A stretch of 64,000 bases of DNA from Vagococcus elongatus (GTDB taxonomy: Bacteria > Bacillota > Bacilli > Lactobacillales > Vagococcaceae), in NCBI RefSeq assembly GCF_003987645.1, contig NZ_NGKA01000006.1, forward strand, positions 62,001 to 126,000, written 5' to 3'. A program made the translations under genes and the position numbers. Below, one piece after another: positions 45,519-54,474 of this stretch; position 1 is the stretch's first letter; each line of letters opens with the position of its first letter. The notes under the pieces were generated by a model. It searched no databases. It saw only the letters and a list, made by a program, of their open reading frames with translations, and had not been told where the DNA came from.

Positions 45519-47349
45519 AATAGGTGATATGATAAATGGCCGATATAAAGTCATTGGAAACGTCGGCAGCGGCGGCATGGCCAATGTTTTTTTGGCACAT
45601 GATCTGATTTTGGATCGTGACGTAGCCGTTAAAGTGCTGCGCTTTGACTTTTTGGATGATAAAGCAGCTATCCGCCGTTTTCAGCGTGAAGCTTTAGCAT
45701 CTTCAGAATTAGTGCACCCAAACATTGTCGGCGTCTACGATGTCGGTGAAGAAAATGGCAGACAGTATTTAGTTATGGAGTATGTCAAAGGAACTGATTT
45801 AAAAAAATATATTCAGCACAATTATCCGATCCCTTTGGAAAATGTCGTCATCATCATGCGTCAGATTCTTGCGGCAATTTCGTTGGCCCATGAACATCGG
45901 ATTATCCACCGAGATTTGAAACCACAGAATATTCTGATGGATGAAGAGGGCAACGTAAAAATTGCTGATTTCGGGATAGCGATTGCTTTGTCAGAAACAT
46001 CGCTGACTCAGACAAATACGCTGCTTGGTTCAGTGCATTATCTATCTCCAGAGCAAGCCAGAGGAAGCATGGCTACCCGTCAGTCAGATATTTATGCTTT
46101 GGGTATTATCTTATATGAGCTTTTATCTGGTTCCGTACCTTTTGAAGGAGAATCTGCCGTTTCAATTGCATTGAAACATTTTCAAGCAGAGATTCCTTCG
46201 GTCAGGGAACTTAACCCGGCGATTCCCCAAGCGTTGGAGAACGTCATCTTAAAGGCAACGACAAAAGAAGCGGCTGACCGATATGTTTCTGCAGATGAAA
46301 TGGCTAATGATATTGCAACGAGTCTTTCGCCGGGCAGAGCGAATGAGCCGCGGTTTGAACCTCAATCAATGATTGAAGAAACCAAAGTATTGACGCCAAT
46401 CACTACCGGAGATATGCCGGAAGAGTTCCATGCAATGGAACAGACCCCTGCTTCGCCAGAAGATTCTCTTGAGAAACAGGAAGACGAAAAAAATCTCAAA
46501 AAGATTCAGAAGAAAAAGAAACGGGCAAAGTTTTGGGTGCTGGGTATCGGCGTCGTTATCTTGGCAGTCGTCAGCTTTCTTATATTTGCCCCCCGGTCAG
46601 AAGCTGTGCCGGATGTAGCAGGAAAAACAGTGGAGGATGCGCGGCAAGCGCTAGAGGATAAAGGGTTTAAAGTTGCCGATGAAATCGAGGAAGAGCCTAG
46701 TGATACCGTAGAGGAAGGTTATGTGATCAAAACCAATCCGGTAGCGGACAGCAAAGTCAGTAAGAGTAAAGAAATCACACTGATTGTCAGCACAGGCGCG
46801 GATTTGGTTGAAATTAGCGACTACGTGGGTATGACCTTTGAAGCAGCGAGACGAGATTTGATAGAATTAGGCTTCAAACGAGAGAATATCACCAAAGTTG
46901 AAGAAGAAGATGCAGATTTTGATGCCGGTCAGGTTTTTTCTCAGGATCCTGCTGCGGGTTCTAAAATAGGGAAAGACCGGAAAATCACTTTGAAAGTCAG
47001 CAAGGGACAAACAAAGGTCACGCTCAAAGACCTAACAGGCTGGTCTCAAGCGGAAGCTATTGCCTATCTAAATGACAATGGCTTAACTTATTCTATTCAG
47101 GAAGTTAACTCAGAAACTGTTGCATTCGGCAACGTTGTCAGAACCTCTCCCAATGCTGGTACTGAACTGGTAAAAGGAAACAATGTGACACTGATTATTT
47201 CCTTAGGGCCACCGCCAGCACCGCAACCGGAGCCGTCGGAGAGTAAAGAACCTGAAACCAAACCTGACCCAGAGCCTAAGCCAGACCCAACAGATGAGAA
47301 TAAAGAAGATCCGCCTGATAAAAATGAGGGCGATGGGGCTGGGAATTAA
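45511..47349 (+). CDS. prkC: PASTA-domain serine/threonine protein kinase
   Basis: A 612-residue membrane kinase (PrkC/Stk/IreK type) that senses wall fragments and controls envelope and division proteins. The kinase domain (about 10-275) has GSGGMANVFLAHD, the catalytic loop HRDLKPQNIL and DFGIA. A juxtamembrane region is followed by a transmembrane helix (FWVLGIGVVILAVVSFLIF, about 345-363). Three extracellular PASTA repeats end near 570 and a Pro/Glu-rich acidic tail follows. Three PASTA repeats are fewer than the five of E. faecalis IreK. The ATG at 45511 overlaps stp; an ATG at 45529 is also possible. Confidence 0.95.
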   Translation: MVEIGDMINGRYKVIGNVGSGGMANVFLAHDLILDRDVAVKVLRFDFLDDKAAIRRFQREALASSELVHPNIVGVYDVGEENGRQYLVMEYVKGTDLKKYIQHNYPIPLENVVIIMRQILAAISLAHEHRIIHRDLKPQNILMDEEGNVKIADFGIAIALSETSLTQTNTLLGSVHYLSPEQARGSMATRQSDIYALGIILYELLSGSVPFEGESAVSIALKHFQAEIPSVRELNPAIPQALENVILKATTKEAADRYVSADEMANDIATSLSPGRANEPRFEPQSMIEETKVLTPITTGDMPEEFHAMEQTPASPEDSLEKQEDEKNLKKIQKKKKRAKFWVLGIGVVILAVVSFLIFAPRSEAVPDVAGKTVEDARQALEDKGFKVADEIEEEPSDTVEEGYVIKTNPVADSKVSKSKEITLIVSTGADLVEISDYVGMTFEAARRDLIELGFKRENITKVEEEDADFDAGQVFSQDPAAGSKIGKDRKITLKVSKGQTKVTLKDLTGWSQAEAIAYLNDNGLTYSIQEVNSETVAFGNVVRTSPNAGTELVKGNNVTLIISLGPPPAPQPEPSESKEPETKPDPEPKPDPTDENKEDPPDKNEGDGAGN

Positions 47350-47354
47350 AAGAT

Positions 47355-47390
47355 AGAAACTGTTAGTTTTAAGCTGACAGTTTCTTTTTC
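47355..47390 (+). terminator. Terminator after prkC
   Basis: A 12-bp stem (AGAAACTGTTAG with CTGACAGTTTCT, one G-U) followed by T-rich sequence. Confidence 0.8.
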
Positions 47391-47460
47391 TTTGTAAAAA
47401 AGAGTATGTTATACTTGAACTGTTAGTGAGAATAATTGCCAACATAAAGGAGGAATTTGT

Positions 47461-48360
47461 TTGTCAAGAGGGCAGATCAGAAAAGCTTTAAGCGGGTTTT
47501 ATTACGTATATTCTGAAGGAGAAACCTATCAGACACGTGCGCGGGGAAACTTTAGAAATAAAAATATCACACCTCTTGTAGGTGATGATGTGATTTTTAA
47601 AAGTGACTCGACAACGGACGGCTATTTACTTGAAATCTTACCTAGAAAAAATGAGTTGATTCGTCCCCCGGTAGCCAATATCGATCAGGCAGTGCTTATT
47701 GTCAGTTGCGTGGAACCCGATTTTTCTGCCAATCTTTTAGACCGATTTTTAGTTTATTTGGAGTACCAGCAGATCACGCCCATCATATATATGACAAAAA
47801 CGGATTTGTTAGATAACATCTTATATCAGGAAATAGAAGAAATTTGCCGCTATTATCAGAAAATCGGTTACGATGTTTTGCTTCCTAAATTTCAAGATCC
47901 TGACTCTCTTTTAGGAGAGCTTGAAAGATATTTCCCGGAGAATATCACCGTTTTTATGGGGCAAACTGGTGCTGGAAAATCTACCTTGATCAACAAAATT
48001 TCACCTGAATTAGCTTTAGAAACGGGAGAGATTTCCCAATCTCTGGGCCGAGGGAAGCATACAACAAGACATGTGGAATTTATTCCGTTATTGGACGGTT
48101 TGGTAGGAGATACTCCCGGTTTCAGCGCGCTTGATTTACCGGACATGGAGTTAAGCGAGCTATCGAAACAGTTTATTGAGATGAACCGGGCCAGTGAATT
48201 TTGCAAATTCCGTGAATGCCGCCATCTTCATGAACCCTCTTGTGAAGTAAAAAAACAAGTGGAGCAGGGAGAAATTTCTGAAAGTCGTTATAAAAATTAT
48301 TTACAAATGTTGGATGAATTAGAAAATAGAAAACCCGTCTACGGTCGAAGTAAAAATTAA
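47461..48360 (+). CDS. rsgA: Ribosome small-subunit biogenesis GTPase RsgA
   Basis: RsgA (YloQ/YjeQ) is a circularly permuted GTPase that helps late 30S maturation. The 299-residue product has an N-terminal OB fold. GTPase motifs are in permuted order: the G4-type YMTKTDLL near 104-111 comes before the P-loop GQTGAGKSTLINKI near 167-180 and DTPGFS near 219-224. A C-terminal zinc region CKFRECRHLHEPSCEV follows. The start is TTG at 47461, 7 bases after AGGAGG. rpe follows closely. Confidence 0.94.
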   Translation: MSRGQIRKALSGFYYVYSEGETYQTRARGNFRNKNITPLVGDDVIFKSDSTTDGYLLEILPRKNELIRPPVANIDQAVLIVSCVEPDFSANLLDRFLVYLEYQQITPIIYMTKTDLLDNILYQEIEEICRYYQKIGYDVLLPKFQDPDSLLGELERYFPENITVFMGQTGAGKSTLINKISPELALETGEISQSLGRGKHTTRHVEFIPLLDGLVGDTPGFSALDLPDMELSELSKQFIEMNRASEFCKFRECRHLHEPSCEVKKQVEQGEISESRYKNYLQMLDELENRKPVYGRSKN

Positions 48361-48377
48361 TGAGGAGGATGAGTGAG

Positions 48378-49028
48378 ATGAAAATTGCACCGTCGATTTT
48401 AAGTGCAGATTTTGCAAATTTAGAAAGAGATGTAGTGATGGTTGAAGAAGCGGGAGCTGACTATATACATATTGATGTGATGGATGGTCAGTTTGTTCCT
48501 AATATTACCTTAGGCCCTAATATCGTGGCAGCCTTGAGACCTGTGACAAAATTACCCTTAGATGTGCATCTGATGATTGTGGAACCTGAAAGGTACATAG
48601 AAGACTTCGCCAAGGCAGGAGCAGACTTTATTGTGATTCATGCTGAAAGCACCAATCATTTACACCGAGGAGTTCAGCAAATCAAATCCCTTGGAGTGAA
48701 GGCTGGTGTGGTGATCAATCCGGGCACGCCCGTTTGTGCCATCGAACCTGTTTTATCAATGGTAGATATGGTATTGATTATGACTGTTAATCCGGGATTC
48801 GGCGGGCAATCTTTTATACCTGAAACCCTAGAGAAGGTTAAAGAAATAGCGGAGTTGAAAAAAACTAAAGGCTACGTCTATGAAATAGAGGTAGATGGCG
48901 GCGTGACAGATGAAACGATCAAGAGCTGTGCAGAAGCCGGAGCCGATGTTTTCGTAGCAGGTTCTTATGTTTATGCCAGTGATGATCCGGCAGGACAGAT
49001 TCAAAAATTAAAGGATGCGCTCAAATAA
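48378..49028 (+). CDS. rpe: Ribulose-phosphate 3-epimerase
   Basis: Rpe interconverts ribulose 5-phosphate and xylulose 5-phosphate in the pentose phosphate pathway. The 216-residue TIM-barrel starts MKIAPSILSADFANL and contains YIHIDVMDGQFVPNITLGPN near residues 29-48 with metal-binding His and Asp. DVHLMIVEPERYI, MTVNPGFGGQSFIP and VDGGVTDETI are also present. The ATG at 48378 is 9 bases after GGAGG; upstream in-frame ATGs touch that site. thiN starts directly after its stop codon. Confidence 0.96.
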   Translation: MKIAPSILSADFANLERDVVMVEEAGADYIHIDVMDGQFVPNITLGPNIVAALRPVTKLPLDVHLMIVEPERYIEDFAKAGADFIVIHAESTNHLHRGVQQIKSLGVKAGVVINPGTPVCAIEPVLSMVDMVLIMTVNPGFGGQSFIPETLEKVKEIAELKKTKGYVYEIEVDGGVTDETIKSCAEAGADVFVAGSYVYASDDPAGQIQKLKDALK

Positions 49029-49691
49029 ATGACTCAAGTAATCTTAGCAGCAGGAGGGCCGCCCGAGTTGTGGCCTGACATAAAAAATGAGTTTTTTTCT
49101 TCTTCGATTTGGGTGGGAGTCGATCGTGGCACATGGCATTTGCTGGAACAAGGCATTATTCCTGACATGGCCGTAGGGGATTTTGATTCACTGACAAAAG
49201 AAGAGTTAGAAACGGTGGAGAAAAGTGTTGCTACGATTCATTATGCCCAGCCGGAAAAGGATTTTACCGACACCGAGTTGGGGGTACACAAAACTTTTAT
49301 TGCATATCCTGAGGCTTCGCTGAAAATTATCGGTGCCACTGGAGGACGTTTGGACCATTTGCTGTCAAATTTGTGGCTGCCGTTTAATTCGGTATTAGCT
49401 CCTTATACATCCCAGATATCTATTTTAGACAGGCAGAACAGTCTTTCTTATTTTCTGCCCGGCGAATACGTCATCGAAAAAGAATCGGACAAAAAATATT
49501 TAGCATTTGTGTGTTTGACGGAAGTCGAGGACTTGACTTTGTACGATACCAAATATCACCTGACCAATCAGTATGTTCCTCGTCCCATCAGTTACGCCAG
49601 CAACGAGTTTACCGGAGAGACTGCCCGATTTTCTTTTAGCAAAGGGATAGTTGTCGTGATTCAAAGTAAAGACGATAAAAAAAACTGTTAG
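49029..49691 (+). CDS. thiN: Thiamine pyrophosphokinase
   Basis: ThiN transfers pyrophosphate from ATP to thiamine, making thiamine pyrophosphate. The 220-residue protein has the family motifs WVGVDRGTWHLLEQGIIPDM near residues 28-47, AVGDFDSL near 48-55, QPEKDFTDTELGV near 75-87, and GATGGRLDHLLSN near 101-113. The ATG follows the rpe stop with no gap and uses AAGGATG inside the rpe end. The cofactor it makes is needed by transketolase, which uses Rpe products, so the pairing is metabolically sensible. Confidence 0.93.
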   Translation: MTQVILAAGGPPELWPDIKNEFFSSSIWVGVDRGTWHLLEQGIIPDMAVGDFDSLTKEELETVEKSVATIHYAQPEKDFTDTELGVHKTFIAYPEASLKIIGATGGRLDHLLSNLWLPFNSVLAPYTSQISILDRQNSLSYFLPGEYVIEKESDKKYLAFVCLTEVEDLTLYDTKYHLTNQYVPRPISYASNEFTGETARFSFSKGIVVVIQSKDDKKNC

Positions 49692-49713
49692 CATTGACTG
49701 CCAACAGTTTTTT
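49679..49713. terminator. Convergent terminator between thiN and rpmB
   Basis: AAAAAACTGTT (49679-49689) pairs with AACAGTTTTTT (49703-49713). It gives T runs on both strands. Confidence 0.85.
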
Positions 49714-49726
49714 ACTTTATTAAAAA

Positions 49727-49915
49727 TTAAACACGCTCAACTTTACCTGATTTCAAAGCACGAGTTGAAACCCAAACTTTCTTAGGCTTACCATCCACTA
49801 AAATACGAACTTTTTGCAGATTAGGTTTCCAAGTACGTTTAGATGCGTTCAGTGCATGAGAACGAGAGTTGCCAGTTCTGGTTTTGCGTCCTGTAATATA
49901 ACATTCTTTTGCCAT
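49727..49915 (-). CDS. rpmB: 50S ribosomal protein L28
   Basis: L28 is a large-subunit ribosomal protein. The 62-residue basic product begins [20 protein letters not shown] and contains [18 protein letters not shown], with the usual length for Gram-positive L28. GAAGGAGGAAGG lies upstream of the ATG on the minus strand. It is a single-gene unit convergent with thiN and divergent from the asp23-like gene, its common position in Bacillus-type genomes. Confidence 0.97.
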   Translation of the reverse strand: MAKECYITGRKTRTGNSRSHALNASKRTWKPNLQKVRILVDGKPKKVWVSTRALKSGKVERV

Positions 49916-49972
49916 GTTCCTTCCTCCTTTGCTTTGATCTCGGAGCGATTATCGACTAGCTCATACTAGAAT

Positions 49973-50001
49973 AATTTATCATAAACTAGGAGTGAATGCA
50001 A
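49973..50001 (-). promoter_or_regulatory. Promoter of rpmB
   Basis: Minus-strand TTGCAT (49996-50001), a 17-base spacer and TAAATT (49973-49978), 58 bases before the ATG. Confidence 0.45.
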
Positions 50002-50169
50002 GTGGAAAAGATGGATACTAGATGAAACTTTCAAGTAAATTTTTCAAAAATTCAGCGAAAGTTTAAAATAGTTTCACTTAGACAAGCGGGTTAACCTTTT
50101 AAATTAACACGTACTATGATAAAATAATGTAAGAAAATGGCCTTTTGTGCCCTAAGGAGGATTAGTTTT

Positions 50170-50532
50170 ATGGCTGTAAAAATTAATACACAAGCAGGAA
50201 CCATTGAAATTAGCAATGATGTGATTGCCACTGTTGTGGGAGGTGCAGCAACAGATATCTATGGTATCGTTGGTATGGCTAGTAAACATCAAATTAAAGA
50301 TAATTTAAGTGATATCCTTCGTAAAGAGAACTACTCACGAGGAGTAGTCGTGCGCCAAGAAGAAAATGGTGTAGCAGTAGATGTGTACACAATTATCAGT
50401 TACGGGACAAAAATTTCTGAAGTTTGTCGAAATGTTCAGGAAAAAGTGAAATACAATTTGGAAACGATGTTGGGAATCACTGCAAATTCAGTGAACGTTT
50501 TTGTTCAGGATGTACGTGTACTGCCAGACTAG
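50170..50532 (+). CDS. Asp23/Gls24 family protein (YloU-like)
   Basis: A 120-residue protein of the Asp23/Gls24/YloU family, small cytoplasmic or membrane-associated proteins linked to envelope stress, with unknown mechanism. It starts MAVKINTQAGTIEISNDVIA. It carries VVGGAATDIYGIVGMASKHQ near residues 22-41 and GVAVDVYTIISYGTKI near the middle. The ATG at 50170 follows AAGGAGGA. It precedes the fatty acid kinase gene by 37 bases, the conserved yloU-yloV pair. Confidence 0.93.
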   Translation: MAVKINTQAGTIEISNDVIATVVGGAATDIYGIVGMASKHQIKDNLSDILRKENYSRGVVVRQEENGVAVDVYTIISYGTKISEVCRNVQEKVKYNLETMLGITANSVNVFVQDVRVLPD

Positions 50533-50569
50533 TTGTCGAATCAATGGAATCTCAAGGAGGATTATTCAA

Positions 50570-52246
50570 GTGGAAATCAAACAAATCAACAGTGGGCAGT
50601 TTCAGGCGATGGTTAGAGCAGGGTCTGTTCGGTTGGAACAAAATGCAGAATATGTCAATTCATTGAACGTATTCCCTGTACCCGATGGAGACACGGGAAC
50701 TAATATGAATTTATCTATGACCAGCGGCGCAAAGGCCGTGACAAACTCAGTGTCTGAGCATGTGGGAGAGCTGTCCCAGTTGTTGTCAAAAGGACTTTTG
50801 ATGGGTGCCAGAGGGAACTCAGGAGTCATTTTATCTCAGTTATTCAGAGGGTTTTCAAAAGCAGTGAAAGAAGAAAAGACTTTAAACAGTCAGCAATTTG
50901 CTGCTGGGTTTGCTAATGGGGTAGAAACAGCTTATAAGGCCGTCATGAAGCCGGTAGAAGGAACAATCTTGACCGTTGCCCGTGAAAGTGCCCGAGCAGG
51001 GATCAAAAAATCTCAGAAAACAGATGACTGTGTGGCAGTGATGGAAGAAGTCGTTAGATCTGCCAAGAAGTCATTAGAGAGAACACCGGAGTTGCTGCCA
51101 GTGCTAAAAGAAGTTGGCGTAGTAGACAGTGGCGGGCAAGGACTGGTCTTTATTTATGAAGGCTTTTTAGAAGCACTCTCTGGAAAAGTTGCTGAATTTC
51201 CAGTTTATCAGCCAAGTCAGGCAGAAATGACAGAAATGGTCAATGCTGAACACCATCGAAGTGTAGCGGGACATGTTTCGACTGACGAGATAACTTACGG
51301 TTATTGTACTGAAATCATGGTAAAGATCGGCGAAGGCGAAACTGTCGACAGCGAGTTTGATTATGATACTTTTCGTAATTATTTAAGCGGCCTAGGAGAT
51401 TCTTTATTAGTGGTTGCTGACGATGAAGTGATAAAAGTCCATGTGCATACAGAGTATCCAGGTGAAGTGATGAATTACGGTCAAAAATTTGGTTCATTGC
51501 TAAAAATCAAAGTTGATAATATGCGTTTGCAACATGAAACGATTTTAGAAGCAGATCAGGAAAATGCCCAACAAAAACCGCAGACTCGCAAACCGTATGG
51601 TGTGATTGCAGTTGCAGCGGGTGAAGGGGTGCAGGAGCTGTTCAAAAGCTTAGGTGCACATTATGTTATCAGCGGTGGACAAACGATGAATCCAAGCACA
51701 GAGGACATTGTGAAAGCCATTGAAGAAGGGCATGCTGAGAAAGTCATTATTTTACCTAATAATAAAAATATATTTATGGCTGCAGATCAGGCAGCAGAAG
51801 TCAGCGATGTCCCTGCTGTTGTGATTCCTGCCAAAACAATTTCTCAGGGAATGACAGCCATGCTTGGATTTAATGATCAGCTGTCTCTTGAAGAAAATCA
51901 AGAAGCAATGACTGAAATGCTGGACGAAGTTATCAGCGGTCAGCTAACCACTGCTATCAGAGACACAACAATAAATGGTCTGGAAATTCATAAAGACGAA
52001 TTTATCGGTATGGTTGACGGGGACATTGTCGTATCGGCATCCGACCGTCTTGAAGCTGCTGTAGATACGATTAAAAATATGCTGACGGAGGATAGCGAAA
52101 TCGTCACCATTATTTTCGGGGAAGAGGCAGTCGCTGCTGAAGCTAATCAAATCAAAGAGCGTATCGAATCTTTGAATGATGAGTTGGAGGTTGAGATTCA
52201 TCAAGGAGACCAGCCTGTTTATCCATACTTGTTTTCAGTAGAATAG
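50570..52246 (+). CDS. fakA: Fatty acid kinase FakA (DAK2/YloV family)
   Basis: FakA phosphorylates fatty acids held by FakB proteins to acyl-phosphate, which PlsX can convert to acyl-ACP or which feeds PlsY. The 558-residue protein has an N-terminal Dak2 ATP-binding domain with VFPVPDGDTGTNMNLSM near residues 31-47 and GARGNSGVILSQLFRGF near 76-92. Middle and C-terminal domains follow. The GTG at 50570 is preceded by AAGGAGG. No fakB is present in the window. plsX and acpP lie downstream after recG. Confidence 0.92.
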   Translation: MEIKQINSGQFQAMVRAGSVRLEQNAEYVNSLNVFPVPDGDTGTNMNLSMTSGAKAVTNSVSEHVGELSQLLSKGLLMGARGNSGVILSQLFRGFSKAVKEEKTLNSQQFAAGFANGVETAYKAVMKPVEGTILTVARESARAGIKKSQKTDDCVAVMEEVVRSAKKSLERTPELLPVLKEVGVVDSGGQGLVFIYEGFLEALSGKVAEFPVYQPSQAEMTEMVNAEHHRSVAGHVSTDEITYGYCTEIMVKIGEGETVDSEFDYDTFRNYLSGLGDSLLVVADDEVIKVHVHTEYPGEVMNYGQKFGSLLKIKVDNMRLQHETILEADQENAQQKPQTRKPYGVIAVAAGEGVQELFKSLGAHYVISGGQTMNPSTEDIVKAIEEGHAEKVIILPNNKNIFMAADQAAEVSDVPAVVIPAKTISQGMTAMLGFNDQLSLEENQEAMTEMLDEVISGQLTTAIRDTTINGLEIHKDEFIGMVDGDIVVSASDRLEAAVDTIKNMLTEDSEIVTIIFGEEAVAAEANQIKERIESLNDELEVEIHQGDQPVYPYLFSVE

Positions 52247-52263
52247 GTGTTGTCAAAAAAGCC

Positions 52264-52291
52264 AAAGCCAAACATTTTGTTTGGCTTTTTT
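52264..52291 (+). terminator. Terminator of fakA
   Basis: AAAGCCAAAC (52264-52273) pairs with GTTTGGCTTT (52279-52288), followed by a T6 run. Confidence 0.8.
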
Positions 52292-52312
52292 AAATTAATG
52301 AGGTGAGTCAGA

Positions 52313-54349
52313 GTGAAAAGTTTGCAAGACAGTGTAATCGTGCTTCCGGGAGTGGGGCCAAAAAGACTGGAACATCTGAATAATTTAGGTATCTATACCA
52401 TAGAAGACTTACTGACATACTTTCCTTTCCGCTACAATGATTTTCAGGTACGCTCCATTGAAAATATTGCTGATCAGGAAAAAGTGGTGCTAAAAGGTCA
52501 GGCGATTACAGAAGCAGTAGTTTCTCACTACGGCTACCGAAAAAATCGCTTGAATTTTAAAATGCTGCAAGACCATGCGGTTATCAATGTCACTTTTTTT
52601 AATCAGCATTATCTGCAAAAACAAGTTGTTCAGGGAGAAGATATTGCAGTTTTTGGAAAATGGGATGATAAAAGGAAGTCTTTGACCGGCATAAAAATTT
52701 TAAGTTCAGGCAATCAGGAAGACGAGTTTTCTCCCATCTATCATGTGAATAAACATATCCGTCAACGGACGCTGGTAGACTTGATCGGAAAAGGATTGGA
52801 TGAGTATCAAGAGCTGATCGAAGAGTGGCTGCCGGAGAGTCTCATTCAGAAATATCATTTTTTGGGGAGAAAAGAAGCTGTAAAAGAAATGCATTTTCCC
52901 CAAGATATGGCAATGAACGAAGAAGCCAGAAGACGAATTATCTTTGACGAATTTTTTGAATTTCAGATGCGGATGCAGGAATTGCGGTATCAAGAAAAAA
53001 TTTTATCCCAAGGGCTGGAGATTTTATATGACGTGGAGCAATTAAAAGCATTTATTGCTGCGCTGCCTTTTGAGTTAACGAATGCTCAAAAGCAAGTGAC
53101 AAATGATATTTGCCGTGATTTAAGAAGTCCCCTTCATATGCACCGCCTGCTGCAAGGAGATGTGGGAAGCGGAAAAACAGTGGTGGCAGCGATCATACTC
53201 TTTGCGGCAGTTTCTGCCGGTTATCAGGGAGCGTTGATGGTACCTACAGAAATTTTAGCAGAACAGCACTTCATCAGCTTGGTAAAATTATTTGAAACAT
53301 TTGATGTCAAAATTGCTTTATTGACAGGTTCGACGAAAGCAAAGGAACGTCGGGAAATATTAGCTGATTTGGCAAGCCATCAGCTAGACATTATCATCGG
53401 TACCCACGCGCTGATTCAAGAAGGTGTGAATTTTCATAAACTTGGTTTGGTAATTACAGATGAGCAGCATCGCTTTGGGGTCAATCAGAGGAAATTACTG
53501 CGGGAAAAAGGAGACAATCCTGATGTTTTGTTTATGACTGCCACGCCGATTCCCCGGACATTGGCGATAACCGCTTATGGAGAGATGGATGTGTCCATCA
53601 TTGACGAATTGCCCGCCGGCAGAATCCCCATCGTGACGAGATGGGTCAGACCCAAGCAGCTGGAAACAGTATTGGAATGGTCAAAAAAAGAGCTTCAAAA
53701 AGGGCATCAAATTTATGTCATCTGTCCTTTGATTGAGGAGTCGGAAGCTTTGGATTTGAAAAATGCCGAAGAAACCTATGCACTGCTCGATCACTTTTTT
53801 GCACCTGATTATCAAGTAGGACTGCTTCATGGACGGATGAAAGCAAATGAAAAAGAAACCATTATGGAGAACTTTAAAAATAAGTCTTTAGATATACTGG
53901 TTTCAACGACGGTCATCGAGGTGGGCGTGGACGTTCCCAATGCAACAATCATGCTCATCATGGATGCGGATCGTTTCGGACTGGCGCAGCTCCATCAGCT
54001 AAGAGGACGAGTAGGCAGAGGGAGCAAAGCATCTTACTGTGTGCTGGTCGCAGACCCAAAAAACGATACGGGTGTCGAACGGATGAAGATTATGACAGAA
54101 ACAAACGATGGTTTTGTTTTAAGTCAAAAAGATTTGGAAATGCGCGGACCGGGAGAGTTTTTCGGCGTGAGACAATCAGGCATCCCTCAATTTCTGGTGG
54201 GTGATATCGTCGCTGATTTTAATATGCTTGAACTGGCACGGCAAGAAGCGGTGGCTATTTGGCAAGAAGAGCAGTGGCAGCAGCAACCTGAAAATCATGG
54301 GCTTTCAGAATATCTGGAAAGACATCAAGGACAATCTGAGTTTGATTGA
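52313..54349 (+). CDS. recG: ATP-dependent DNA helicase RecG
   Basis: RecG regresses replication forks and drives branch migration of Holliday junctions. The 678-residue protein has the N-terminal wedge domain (KRLEHLNNLGIYTIEDLLTY). Helicase motifs are LLQGDVGSGKTVVAAI near 279-294, DEQHRFG near 383-389 and MTATPIPRTLAITAYGEMD. The C-terminal QLHQLRGRVGRG and DLEMRGPGEFFGVRQSG are also present. The start is GTG at 52313 with GAGGTGA 6 bases upstream. Confidence 0.96.
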   Translation: MKSLQDSVIVLPGVGPKRLEHLNNLGIYTIEDLLTYFPFRYNDFQVRSIENIADQEKVVLKGQAITEAVVSHYGYRKNRLNFKMLQDHAVINVTFFNQHYLQKQVVQGEDIAVFGKWDDKRKSLTGIKILSSGNQEDEFSPIYHVNKHIRQRTLVDLIGKGLDEYQELIEEWLPESLIQKYHFLGRKEAVKEMHFPQDMAMNEEARRRIIFDEFFEFQMRMQELRYQEKILSQGLEILYDVEQLKAFIAALPFELTNAQKQVTNDICRDLRSPLHMHRLLQGDVGSGKTVVAAIILFAAVSAGYQGALMVPTEILAEQHFISLVKLFETFDVKIALLTGSTKAKERREILADLASHQLDIIIGTHALIQEGVNFHKLGLVITDEQHRFGVNQRKLLREKGDNPDVLFMTATPIPRTLAITAYGEMDVSIIDELPAGRIPIVTRWVRPKQLETVLEWSKKELQKGHQIYVICPLIEESEALDLKNAEETYALLDHFFAPDYQVGLLHGRMKANEKETIMENFKNKSLDILVSTTVIEVGVDVPNATIMLIMDADRFGLAQLHQLRGRVGRGSKASYCVLVADPKNDTGVERMKIMTETNDGFVLSQKDLEMRGPGEFFGVRQSGIPQFLVGDIVADFNMLELARQEAVAIWQEEQWQQQPENHGLSEYLERHQGQSEFD

Positions 54350-54369
54350 TAAGCAGGGAATAAAAATTA

Positions 54370-54378
54370 TGTTATAAT
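54370..54378 (+). promoter_or_regulatory. Extended -10 promoter of plsX-acpP
   Basis: TGT-TATAAT lies 96 bases before plsX; the -35 region is not recognisable. I see no FabT-like operator (a palindrome related to TTTGATTATCAAA) near it. Confidence 0.4.
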
Positions 54379-54474
54379 ATTATAGGTTGAATCAAAGACT
54401 TCTTTAAGACTCATTGCTTATGATTTTCTGAGCTGCTTAAAGAGACATAAACCGTTACGAAAAGGAGTGACACT

